Source: Sneathiella litorea
Lineage (GTDB): Bacteria; Pseudomonadota; Alphaproteobacteria; Sneathiellales; Sneathiellaceae
Direction of reading: 5' to 3'
Assembly (NCBI RefSeq): GCF_009882915.1
Contig: NZ_WTUW01000009.1
Span: forward strand, 186,001 to 250,000
DNA length: 64,000 nt
The translations under genes were made by a program, and so were the position numbers. This document shows positions 1-7,049 of the stretch, piece by piece. The stretch's first letter is position 1. The number at the start of each line of letters is the position of its first letter. The notes under the pieces were generated by a model. That model saw only the letters and a program-made list of their open reading frames with translations, did not search any database and had not been told where the DNA came from.

Positions 1-1410
1 GCCAGCAGGGCCAGCAAGCTTAATATCTTTTGTGGGGGCAGCGGCAGCGGCAGCATCGCGGCCATCCTTTTCTGGTGCATTCTCGCCCAGAGTCGGCCGG
101 AAGTTTTTACCATCCACATAAAGATCATTATCATTCGGCGGAATGTAACCGTCTGTCGGCTCTGCAATCCGCGAATTGCTTGGTTTAACAAGATACGGCG
201 TGACGATGATCAGCAATTCCGTCTCGTTCCGCTGGAAGGAAGATGAGCGGAAAAGCGCGCCCAAAATCGGAATGTCGCCAAGAAACGGCGTTTTGGAAAT
301 ATTATTATCCCCGTCACTGCTGAGCAGCCCACCGATAGCAAAGCTCTGCCCGCTTGACAGTTCTACGGTAGTTTCTGCCCGACGGGTCAAAATCGACTGA
401 ATAAAGGAGCCGCCGACATTAATAGCAGAGGAGGAGGAAAGCTGGCTGACTTCTGGTTTGACCTGTAGATTGATCAGGTTGTCATCAACAATAATTGGCT
501 TGAATTCAAGCGAAACACCAAAGGGCTTATATTCAACGGTAACTGCGCCATCTTCCTGGGGAACCGGGATGGGAAATTCACCACCAGCGAGAAACTTCGC
601 AGTTTCACCGGATAACGCCGTCAAGTTCGGTTCAGCCAGAATAGTGAGCAGCCCTTCTTCATCGAGCGCATCAATCACATTCAGCATATCGAAATTTTTA
701 CTGGAATAACCGGAAGCGTAGTTCGTACCGGAGCCAAGCCGGGTGACTCCCGATGCCCCGCTACCGACGATATCGGTTGGCGTGGCAAACCCGAGGAAGG
801 CATCACCGATACGACCAAAGACTTCCCAGTTTACGCCAAATTGCTTCGTTATCGAACGGGAAACCTCCGCAATCCGCACCCGCAGGTTAACCTGCATGGC
901 GCCGGCTACTTCAATCCGGTTAAATACTGTACCTCCACCAAGATAAAGTTCCGCCAATCGCCGGGCATCCTCAGCTTGCGCCGCAGATTTCACACGACCG
1001 GTCAACATAATGCCGGTGGGAGTTGAACGTGCCGCCAGGCCGCCATTGGGGCTCACACCCTGAAGCGCATCATTCAATGACGTTACGTCATGAGTAATAG
1101 AAATTGGCGAATTGAGTAATACCCGACCCTGAGCATCAAGCGCAAAAAGATTGGTGCTGCCCGTTCCTTTTCCGAAAACATAGATAATTGTCGGCGACTG
1201 GACCTGCACATCAGCAAGTTCAGGGTTACCAACAAATACCGAGGTTGCAGGCTTATCCAGTTGAACAAGTTTCCCCGAATTCAAGGTCAGGGAAAGAATG
1301 TCACCCTTGGAATTAATAACCTGCGCGGCATGGATCTGCGTCGGAGCGCCTAGCGCTAATACCAATCCCAGCGCAATTGCGGCAAACGGTTGCAATAGTC
1401 TTGTCAGCAT
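1..1410 (-). CDS. cpaC: CpaC/RcpA secretin of the Flp (Tad) pilus, 3' end outside window
   Basis: Outer-membrane secretin that forms the pore for the Flp pilus. The gene starts at ATG 1410 and stays open for 470 codons to the window edge, so the C-terminus is missing. Visible: a signal peptide (residues 1 to about 27, ending IHAAQ), an N-terminal pilus/BON-like region, then the secretin core with PIPVPQEDGAVTVEYKPFGVSLEF and the late VTPYLVKP strand typical of the family. An Ala run (six Ala) near residue 455 leads into a low-complexity tail. It lies 12 nt after cpaB in the same direction, so the two are co-transcribed. Recognition as CpaC is firm from these motifs and from the neighbours. 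Confidence 0.93.
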   Translation of the reverse strand, partial: MLTRLLQPFAAIALGLVLALGAPTQIHAAQVINSKGDILSLTLNSGKLVQLDKPATSVFVGNPELADVQVQSPTIIYVFGKGTGSTNLFALDAQGRVLLNSPISITHDVTSLNDALQGVSPNGGLAARSTPTGIMLTGRVKSAAQAEDARRLAELYLGGGTVFNRIEVAGAMQVNLRVRIAEVSRSITKQFGVNWEVFGRIGDAFLGFATPTDIVGSGASGVTRLGSGTNYASGYSSKNFDMLNVIDALDEEGLLTILAEPNLTALSGETAKFLAGGEFPIPVPQEDGAVTVEYKPFGVSLEFKPIIVDDNLINLQVKPEVSQLSSSSAINVGGSFIQSILTRRAETTVELSSGQSFAIGGLLSSDGDNNISKTPFLGDIPILGALFRSSSFQRNETELLIIVTPYLVKPSNSRIAEPTDGYIPPNDNDLYVDGKNFRPTLGENAPEKDGRDAAAAAAPTKDIKLAGPAG

Positions 1411-1422
1411 CGAAATTACTCC

Positions 1423-2316
1423 TTAGTCGAACAATTTCTGCTTGGCTTCGCCAGCGCGTACGACATTGATGACTGTTGTCGGAATACCCATCCGGGGGGA
1501 TCCGCCGGTTATCAGACGGCTTGCCTCGTTGTCCCAGGTATGACCCCGGCCGCGTTCGGCCTTGAAGGCGACCTGACCATCCTTGCTTTTCGCTTCATCC
1601 TCTACGCGTGCGAGAGCGCGAAGAGACAGGGACAGCCCCCCCAGCTCCCTGGCGACGGCAACAATTTCCGCGCCCTTTGGTGAAACTTCCAATGTGGCAA
1701 CGCGGCGAACCGCTGCTTCCTGGTTCTGATCATTGGTTGACTGGTCCATGGCCACCACCCGAACATCGGTCAGGATGGTTTCACTGGCCCGTCGGGCACC
1801 GCTCGTCTCGCCCTCCATTTCCGATTCCTTGACAATCGAATGAGTGAGAATGACGTCGACCCGGTCACCCGGAAAGACGAAACCGGCAATACCTGATGTC
1901 ATATCAACGGGAATAGAAACAGCGCGCTTGCCGGGATTAAGGACCGCGGCGAGAAAGCCGCTTTGCCCCGGCTTCACCATGCGGGAATCGGTAATCGGTT
2001 CACCGGCAATGACCCCCTGACGAACAACTGTCCCGATAAAATCGCTCAATTCTCCAACCTTTTCGACAACATAAAGATCTTTAACATCATCGTCTTCAGG
2101 CCATGCCTGCCATTTCAGATGTTGTTCCTGCACCAAAGTACCGGCCGGAAGGTCTGTCGCCGCAACGAGAATTCTAATATTATGCTGTACTGGCTGGGCC
2201 TCTACTGTGGCCGTTTCGGTGACGGGCGTTCGCTGGTCCGCCCAGCTACGCACAAACCACACAGTCGATCCGGTAATGAGCAATGCAAAAACGATCAGTA
2301 TTAATTTTCGCGCCAT
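1423..2316 (-). CDS. cpaB: Flp pilus assembly protein CpaB/RcpC (SAF domain)
   Basis: Periplasmic, membrane-anchored pilus assembly factor. The 297-aa product has one N-terminal membrane segment (about residues 4-20, ILIVFALLITGSTVWFV), then a SAF/antifreeze-like domain (about residues 40-105, LVAATDLPAGTLVQEQHLKW) and the RcpC domain with GKRAVSIPVDMTSGIAGFVFPGDRVD. I chose ATG 2316 because it places the membrane segment at the N-terminus as in the family. A TTG at 2340 has a better ribosome site (AGGGTGG) and would add eight residues. It is followed 12 nt later by cpaC. The pilins lie upstream on the same strand, with no cpaA prepilin peptidase between. Confidence 0.92.
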   Translation of the reverse strand: MARKLILIVFALLITGSTVWFVRSWADQRTPVTETATVEAQPVQHNIRILVAATDLPAGTLVQEQHLKWQAWPEDDDVKDLYVVEKVGELSDFIGTVVRQGVIAGEPITDSRMVKPGQSGFLAAVLNPGKRAVSIPVDMTSGIAGFVFPGDRVDVILTHSIVKESEMEGETSGARRASETILTDVRVVAMDQSTNDQNQEAAVRRVATLEVSPKGAEIVAVARELGGLSLSLRALARVEDEAKSKDGQVAFKAERGRGHTWDNEASRLITGGSPRMGIPTTVINVVRAGEAKQKLFD

Positions 2317-2516
2317 GGTGTTAATTCCATAAGGTTTCAAATATGAACCACCCTACACATGAAGACATTAATTTCCGGTTAAATTTATGGCGAATTACGG
2401 GCTATAATTTCGAAGATATTGTCGCGGAATACGACCTTAAAACTGGTCGAAAATGCGCGTAAAAACTGTATAAAATTTGAGATATTTGGGTGGGAAGTGC
2501 CATCATGACACCTAAG

Positions 2517-2556
2517 CTGCGAAAGCAGGTCTCGCTACGGGGGAGAAGTTCGCAGC
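2517..2556 (-). other. Inverted repeat between the second pilin gene and cpaB
   Basis: GCTGCGAA (2517-2524) and TTCGCAGC (2549-2556) are perfect 8-bp complements around a 24-nt loop, starting just past the pilin stop codon. There is no clear U-tract in the minus direction. It could be an mRNA-stabilising or attenuating stem that limits read-through from the abundant pilin message into cpaB. Function is inferred from position only. Confidence 0.4.
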
Positions 2557-2559
2557 GGA

Positions 2560-2778
2560 TCAGGAACAGCTATCGGTTCCATCTTCAGAAAGAGAGTAAT
2601 CTCCGCCAATCGCGACGCAGAAATCTTCTGTAATGCCAGAAAAAGCTTCTAGTATAGTTTCGCCCGTTGAACCGAAGGCAACAACTGCGGCAATCGAAAC
2701 GAGGGCGGCAATCAGTCCGTATTCAATGGCTGTTGCACCGGTTTCGTCTTCAATAAATGACTTCATAAAATCAACCAT
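2560..2778 (-). CDS. Flp/Fap-type pilin, second copy
   Basis: Structural subunit of the Flp type IVb pilus, 72 aa. ATG 2778 is preceded by GGAGG at 6 nt; upstream in-frame starts lack this. The prepilin peptidase site and Flp motif are clear: DETG followed by ATAIEYGLIAALVSIA, cleaved after Gly. Mature protein is about 55 aa. The tail carries two cysteines (FCVAIGG...TDSCS) that could form a disulfide loop. It is a paralogue of the pilin gene immediately upstream, from which it is separated by a strong hairpin. It may be a minor or alternative subunit. Family assignment is secure; the division of roles is not. Confidence 0.93.
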   Translation of the reverse strand: MVDFMKSFIEDETGATAIEYGLIAALVSIAAVVAFGSTGETILEAFSGITEDFCVAIGGDYSLSEDGTDSCS

Positions 2779-2853
2779 AGCAACCTCCAGATCTATATAA
2801 GCAATATCAATCCTGGATATACGGCATGTAATACATATGAGAGCCGAAATGGA

Positions 2854-2879
2854 GAGGACGCTGATCAATCAGCGTCCTC
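2854..2879 (-). terminator. Strong hairpin after the first pilin gene (attenuator or stabiliser)
   Basis: GAGGACGCTGAT (2854-2865) and ATCAGCGTCCTC (2868-2879) form a perfect 12-bp stem with only a 2-nt gap, 15 nt past the first pilin stop. The minus-strand 3' flank has no long U-tract, so it is a partial terminator or an RNA-stabilising stem rather than a classic terminator. Placed between two pilins, it would favour excess of the first. Confidence 0.6.
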
Positions 2880-2894
2880 AACCAGATAGTTATA

Positions 2895-3143
2895 TTAGCT
2901 ACCACCAGAAGCGGCTTCACCACAAGAACCGGCGACACCAGTTGTAGTATTAGAAGCAGTATAAGTACCACCAGTACCTTCACAGAGAGCTTCTGCGATA
3001 TCGTCGAATGCACCGACGATCGTATCACCGAGTGCTGTAAAAGCAACAACACCTACCAGAGCGACGAGGGCAGCGATCAGGCCATATTCAATAGCCGTAG
3101 CACCAGACTCGTCTGTTACAAAAGAACGGATTACTTTAATCAT
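2895..3143 (-). CDS. Flp/Fap-type pilin, first copy (likely major pilin)
   Basis: 82-aa Flp pilin precursor. ATG 3143 has AGGAG 8 nt upstream. The leader ends DESG, followed by the ATAIEYGLIAALVALVG signature used by the CpaA-type prepilin peptidase and by the hydrophobic assembly helix. The C-terminal half holds two cysteines (EALCEGTGG and AGSCGE) separated by a Thr/Gly-rich loop, matching the Cys pair of the neighbouring paralogue. As the first gene after the AT-rich promoter region, and followed by a stable hairpin, it is the likely main subunit (pilA-like). It lies divergent from the vWA gene at 3640. Confidence 0.94.
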   Translation of the reverse strand: MIKVIRSFVTDESGATAIEYGLIAALVALVGVVAFTALGDTIVGAFDDIAEALCEGTGGTYTASNTTTGVAGSCGEAASGGS

Positions 3144-3342
3144 TTTGAGTCTCCTAAAATTCAGGACCTTCGTCCTGACACTTAACAAAACTTGGTTTTA
3201 GTCCCGCCGGGTTTTTAAGACCCTTTGGTATCCAGACTTTTTAGCCCGCGTTGAACCCGCAACCTGAAAAGCCCCTTAAAGTTAAAGCGCTTCCCAAGTT
3301 CGTCTTGCCTCGCGCCTTGGATGCCATTTAAACCGTAATTCA

Positions 3343-3357
3343 TTAATCAATAGTTAA
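3343..3357. promoter_or_regulatory. CtrA-like box (TTAA-N7-TTAA) upstream of the pilin operon
   Basis: TTAA-TCAATAG-TTAA matches the CtrA half-site spacing exactly. It sits 200 nt before the first pilin start and 283 nt before the divergent vWA gene. CtrA is known to drive the pilin gene in Caulobacter. Here the role is inferred from the motif and from a second copy at 6974. Confidence 0.5.
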
Positions 3358-3639
3358 AGGGTTATCTTTTTTTAGGAGTAAAGATAGTGAATAAAAGGTA
3401 AAAATTTTACCTAATAATAGATATTTTGTTAAATTACTTAAATTTATTCATTTATTTAGTTTGAATTTACCTTTTTATTTCAATAACAAAAAAATAAACA
3501 TAACAAAACATACATATTCGTCATTATTTAATATAATTAGTACGATTTTACTGAATCCACCTCTTGATATTAATAAATTCTTAATTTTTTTACCTGATCC
3601 TGTATGCAGGAAAATTTATTTTGATTGCATGGTGTCAGC
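3358..3639. other. AT-rich divergent promoter region with repeated TTTACCT
   Basis: This is the most AT-rich stretch of the window, between the pilin operon and the vWA gene. It contains the 17-bp inverted repeat AGGTAAAA-A-TTTTACCT (3396-3412). The half site TTTACCT recurs in the same orientation at 3466-3472 and 3589-3595. A short 60-codon open frame here is AT-driven and not convincing. No gene is called; the region probably carries promoters and regulator sites for both directions. Confidence 0.5.
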
Positions 3640-5283
3640 ATGAACAAGAAGTTTACATTCGGTTCGCTACGCCGGATCATCACACGATTTAATAGAGATA
3701 ATCGTGGCGTATCCGCCGTAATCATTGCATTTCTGGCAATTCCCATTTTTGGGGCAATTGGCCTCTCCATTGATCTGGGGCGCGCCTATGTTCTTAAATC
3801 AAAGCTGTCAACCGCACTTGATGCGGCCGGGCTTGCGGTGGGCCGGAATATCTTTGCCCCAACAGACGCAGAGATATATGCCGATGCCCAAAAATACTTC
3901 GATGCCAATTTCCCCTCCGGCTTCATGGGTACCGACCCGATTACCATGAATTCAGAAACAGTCACCTGGGATTCAACGCGGGAAAATATCTCCCTGAATA
4001 TCCGGGCGGACATGGGGACTACCTTTATGAATGTTCTGGGCCAACCGTCACTCGCCGTCGGTGCCGTCACAGAAATCAAACGCGACAACCGCGGCATGGA
4101 ACTTGTTCTGGTTCTGGATAACACCGGGTCAATGGGTTCAAGCCTTGGAAGCAGTACGCGCCTGGATGAACTTAAATCCGCGTCAAAAAATCTCGTGGAT
4201 ATTCTCTACGGCAACGACCAGACGAAAGATAAGCTCTGGGTTGGAATCGTACCCTATACAATGGCCGTGAATGTCGGACCGCAGAATATTGACTGGCTTA
4301 AAAACACTTATAAGACGAACCTGACCAATAATTCGACAAGCATCTTCACCGCGGATTCGTCTAATACGTCCCTCGGCCGTGATGTGACCGGTGATGGTGT
4401 CAATGATACCGTCTATGGGTGGGAAGGGTGTGTTGAGATGCGCGATCACCTCCTTGGAGGCACTGAAGACATTTCCGACAATCCGCCGAACAACGATTTT
4501 GTTCCTTATTTCTGGAATGATTATTTCCGGGATTCGGACAATGATTTCCATGGCGACAACAGTGGCGGCGATACAGAAACGAACAATGACTGGAAAAAAT
4601 ACCAGTCCAAAAAGGGTAATTACTATTCTGTTACTTCCAGTACCGGCCCCAATAGATACTGCCCTGAGAGTATGGTTCTGCCACTGACCGCTGAAAAAGA
4701 TACAATAAAATCTCATATAGACTCGATGGATGCGGATGGCGGTACGGCCATTAACCTGGGCATGGTTTGGGGTTGGCGCGTGATCTCTCCAAGATGGCGC
4801 GGTGAGTGGCAAGGATCGTCTACCCTAAATCTGCCGACCGGATACTCAGCCCTGCCGCTCGATTACGGCGAAGAATTTATGGACAAGGTTGTTGTCCTGA
4901 TGACCGATGGCCTCAACACCCTCGGTACAAACAGCAGCGCCTATGATATTTATCATGCCTATGCGAGATCAGAACTCTTTGACACAAACCCGACGACAAA
5001 CAAGTATGATTATCGTGGTTTCCTCAGACAGGCTGCGCTCAGCGGCAGCGGCTATTCAAACTACCCTGATATAGTCGATGACAAGGTTCTTGCTAACTGT
5101 ACGGCCATGAAGAATGCCGGGATCATTGTTTATACCGTACTGCTCGTCGACGGAAACTCGAGCATGATGCGGGACTGTGCAACATCACCCAAACATGCCT
5201 TCGTCGCCACCTCCGCGGAAGAGCTCGCAGACAACTTCAACACCATCGGTGAGGAACTCAGCAACCTGCGCATCTCGAAATAA
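3640..5283 (+). CDS. TadG-like pilus-associated protein with von Willebrand factor A domain
   Basis: 547-aa membrane-anchored protein. Residues 19-45 carry the TadE/TadG N-terminal motif (NRGVSAVIIAFLAIPIFGAIG), a pseudopilin-like transmembrane helix. The rest is extracytoplasmic and holds a vWA domain with a complete MIDAS: D160-N-T-G-S164, the Thr of DGGTAINLG and the Asp of LMTDGLN. Such proteins belong to tad loci and are thought to act in surface attachment. I preferred ATG 3640 over a TTG at 3625; neither has a good ribosome site. It is transcribed divergently from the pilins and ends in a terminator at 5308. Family certain, ligand unknown. Confidence 0.9.
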   Translation: MNKKFTFGSLRRIITRFNRDNRGVSAVIIAFLAIPIFGAIGLSIDLGRAYVLKSKLSTALDAAGLAVGRNIFAPTDAEIYADAQKYFDANFPSGFMGTDPITMNSETVTWDSTRENISLNIRADMGTTFMNVLGQPSLAVGAVTEIKRDNRGMELVLVLDNTGSMGSSLGSSTRLDELKSASKNLVDILYGNDQTKDKLWVGIVPYTMAVNVGPQNIDWLKNTYKTNLTNNSTSIFTADSSNTSLGRDVTGDGVNDTVYGWEGCVEMRDHLLGGTEDISDNPPNNDFVPYFWNDYFRDSDNDFHGDNSGGDTETNNDWKKYQSKKGNYYSVTSSTGPNRYCPESMVLPLTAEKDTIKSHIDSMDADGGTAINLGMVWGWRVISPRWRGEWQGSSTLNLPTGYSALPLDYGEEFMDKVVVLMTDGLNTLGTNSSAYDIYHAYARSELFDTNPTTNKYDYRGFLRQAALSGSGYSNYPDIVDDKVLANCTAMKNAGIIVYTVLLVDGNSSMMRDCATSPKHAFVATSAEELADNFNTIGEELSNLRISK

Positions 5284-5307
5284 GACGGTGCGCAGTCCAA
5301 CAACAAC

Positions 5308-5338
5308 GAGCGGTGGTTAATCCTACCGCTCTTTTTTT
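5308..5338 (+). terminator. Rho-independent terminator after the vWA gene
   Basis: GAGCGGT (5308-5314) pairs with ACCGCTC (5325-5331), extended by GG/CC with a bulged T. It is followed directly by seven T residues (5332-5338) and lies 24 nt past the stop. Confidence 0.85.
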
Positions 5339-5566
5339 GTGCTCCTGCTGTCAGGCCTTCCAGTCGCTTGCTCATTCCCCCGGAGGATAAGAGCCTTGCC
5401 CCCAAGGGATATGCGGCCAGAAACCCAAGCGGTAAAGACCTGGAAAGCATCGCCAGCCGCCTTCTCTCTCACATGGAATGCTCCTGCCACGCTCACGCGG
5501 ACAGGTTAATACTCCATCATACTTCAGCAAATCGCTCTGTTTGCCGTTAAGCAGACCACCTGCATG
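5339..5566. other. Intergenic spacer without a supported gene
   Basis: About 230 nt between two facing terminators. A 60-codon frame (5368-5550) exists on the plus strand but has no recognisable motif and follows a terminator. I see nothing else convincing here. Confidence 0.5.
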
Positions 5567-5595
5567 TAAAAAAGGCCACCCCGTGGGATGGCCTT
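5567..5595 (-). terminator. Rho-independent terminator of the TadE operon
   Basis: AAGGCCA-CCC and GGGA-TGGCCTT (5572-5595) form a near-perfect stem with a very short loop. Read on the minus strand it is followed by six T residues. It lies 50 nt downstream of the last TadE-like gene. Confidence 0.8.
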
Positions 5596-5644
5596 GGCTG
5601 GTGACTGGATCCGCGTGCGTAAGGGGCAGCGGTTAAACCGCCTC

Positions 5645-6274
5645 TCAGGACGCCGAAGGGAAGGTAATCGTGTCGGTAAAGCGTGGGCGGAAATAGGCAT
5701 GTGCGCGCAACAGCATATCACCGAAAAAGCCTATATCGCCTGTCAGGTAAGGTTCGTAGTCGAAATAAACCTCGGCAATGATGAGTGTCTCGCCGTCCGA
5801 GAGGGTTTCTCCCGATCCGGCATCCGGGAAAGCCGCAGGAAGCGTTGCATCTCCGCCAATCCCATTTCCGATGTTACTGCTAACCCCATCCACTGCACCG
5901 GAAACACGCTGGCTTAATATTTCCGGCGCTTGCCCTGCCCGGCCCTGAACCGATGTCAGGATGATCATGTTACCGGTGCTGATGTCGAAGGGCTGCGCCA
6001 TATAAAGCGCGGAGTCGATAATGTTGGAGATTTCAGTTTCTGTAATATTTTCAATACTGGAACGGGCGATCAAATCCGAGAGCGTCGCGGCAATGCGGTC
6101 CAGCTTCTGCGTCATCAGCGCATAGCGCGCCACCTCAAAACTGCCGGCGGCCAGCAGCATCAGAACCGGTAGCATCAGGGCGAATTCCGCCATGGCGACA
6201 CCGCGATGATTGCGGATAAAACCACCAACAAAACCACAAAATCGATATCCGATAGATTTAAGTAAACGGCTCAT
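5645..6274 (-). CDS. TadE/TadG-family pseudopilin
   Basis: 209-aa membrane protein of the Flp pilus machinery. Residues 22-46 show the TadE signature NHRGVAMAEFALMLPVLMLLAAGSFE: a basic stretch, Gly before the cleavage-like site, the conserved Glu, then the transmembrane helix. The remaining C-terminal domain is extracytoplasmic. ATG 6274 has GAGG 7 nt upstream. It follows the other TadE-like gene after 33 nt, so both form one operon driven from the CtrA-like box at 6974, and it ends in the terminator at 5567. TadE proteins are processed by the prepilin peptidase and are needed for pilus assembly. Confidence 0.88.
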   Translation of the reverse strand: MSRLLKSIGYRFCGFVGGFIRNHRGVAMAEFALMLPVLMLLAAGSFEVARYALMTQKLDRIAATLSDLIARSSIENITETEISNIIDSALYMAQPFDISTGNMIILTSVQGRAGQAPEILSQRVSGAVDGVSSNIGNGIGGDATLPAAFPDAGSGETLSDGETLIIAEVYFDYEPYLTGDIGFFGDMLLRAHAYFRPRFTDTITFPSAS

Positions 6275-6307
6275 TTCAACCTCGATCAGCCCTTAACAGG
6301 CAATACC

Positions 6308-6925
6308 TTAATAAGGCTCGTTACGAACCACGACAGACGCACGCATGGGAATAAGGCCACTCAGGACCGGGATGACCTGACCACTGAGGAAATTCCAGTT
6401 ATATTCAACGGTATAAAGAACGATATCACCCTGAGCGCCAAGCCCGGCAACGCCGAAATCCTCGTCATAAATGCCGTTGCCATTCACTTCGACCCACGGC
6501 TCGCCATCGGGATAGACCGTCCCGTCACTATGGGTATAAGGCCCTGGCGTCCAGGTTCCATCATCGTTCAGGTCCGTATATTCCTCGCCCTGCCCGACAT
6601 AGGAAAAATTTTCATAAACAAGCGTTGTCACATCGTCGGTCGTGAGACCGAGCAATCCGAGAGACGCCTCGTTAAGCATATCGACAAGGGCCTGGGTATT
6701 GCTGGACCCGTCCTGTATCTGTCCGGTCAAGCCAAGACGGGAGGCATCCTTAAGACTGCCTTCAACCACCGTATTGATGAACATCGCCATGCTGAGCTCG
6801 ATAATACCGAACAGCAGAAGGATCAGCACAGGCGCGATCATGGCCAGTTCAACTGCCGTCGCGCCGAGGGTATCCTGCGCAAACGCGTTCAGGATCCTGC
6901 GTTTTAGAAGTTTGCCTACCGTCAT
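6308..6925 (-). CDS. tadE: TadE-family pseudopilin with Asp/Asn/Gly-rich loops
   Basis: About 205 aa, first gene of the two-gene TadE operon. Residues 20-45 carry LGATAVELAMIAPVLILLLFGIIELS, the TadE prepilin-like segment with the conserved Glu. The C-terminal domain contains DLNDDGTWTPG and EVNGNGIYDEDFG, which look like calcium-binding EF-hand or dockerin loops (Asp/Asn at alternating positions, Gly at the turn). The start is ambiguous: ATG 6925 has AAGGA 10 nt away, while a TTG at 6931 has the same site too close. The predicted role is as a minor pseudopilin in Flp pilus assembly. Confidence 0.88.
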   Translation of the reverse strand: MTVGKLLKRRILNAFAQDTLGATAVELAMIAPVLILLLFGIIELSMAMFINTVVEGSLKDASRLGLTGQIQDGSSNTQALVDMLNEASLGLLGLTTDDVTTLVYENFSYVGQGEEYTDLNDDGTWTPGPYTHSDGTVYPDGEPWVEVNGNGIYDEDFGVAGLGAQGDIVLYTVEYNWNFLSGQVIPVLSGLIPMRASVVVRNEPY

Positions 6926-6973
6926 CGCCAAACGATCCTTTTACAAAATAAGTAAAAGAGTATCGAAAAGGCG

Positions 6974-6988
6974 TTAAGGCCCCGTTAA
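6974..6988 (-). promoter_or_regulatory. CtrA-like box upstream of the TadE operon
   Basis: Read toward the gene the site is TTAACGGGGCCTTAAC, i.e. TTAA-N7-TTAAC, the full CtrA consensus spacing with both trailing C residues. A third TTAA lies at 6998-7001. The site is 49 nt before the start codon, a plausible activator position. Confidence 0.55.
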
Positions 6989-7049
6989 GAACTAGGGTTA
7001 AATTCGGGATAATTCGCGCAAGGGTAAAAGCCGGCGGGTGGTGACGTCC

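Noticed and set aside
3461-3643. 60-codon frame in the AT-rich spacer
   Set aside because: Composed of AT-rich codons, no motif, overlaps the vWA gene start.
5368-5550. 60-codon frame between the two terminators
   Set aside because: No ribosome site that fits, no recognisable feature, follows a terminator.
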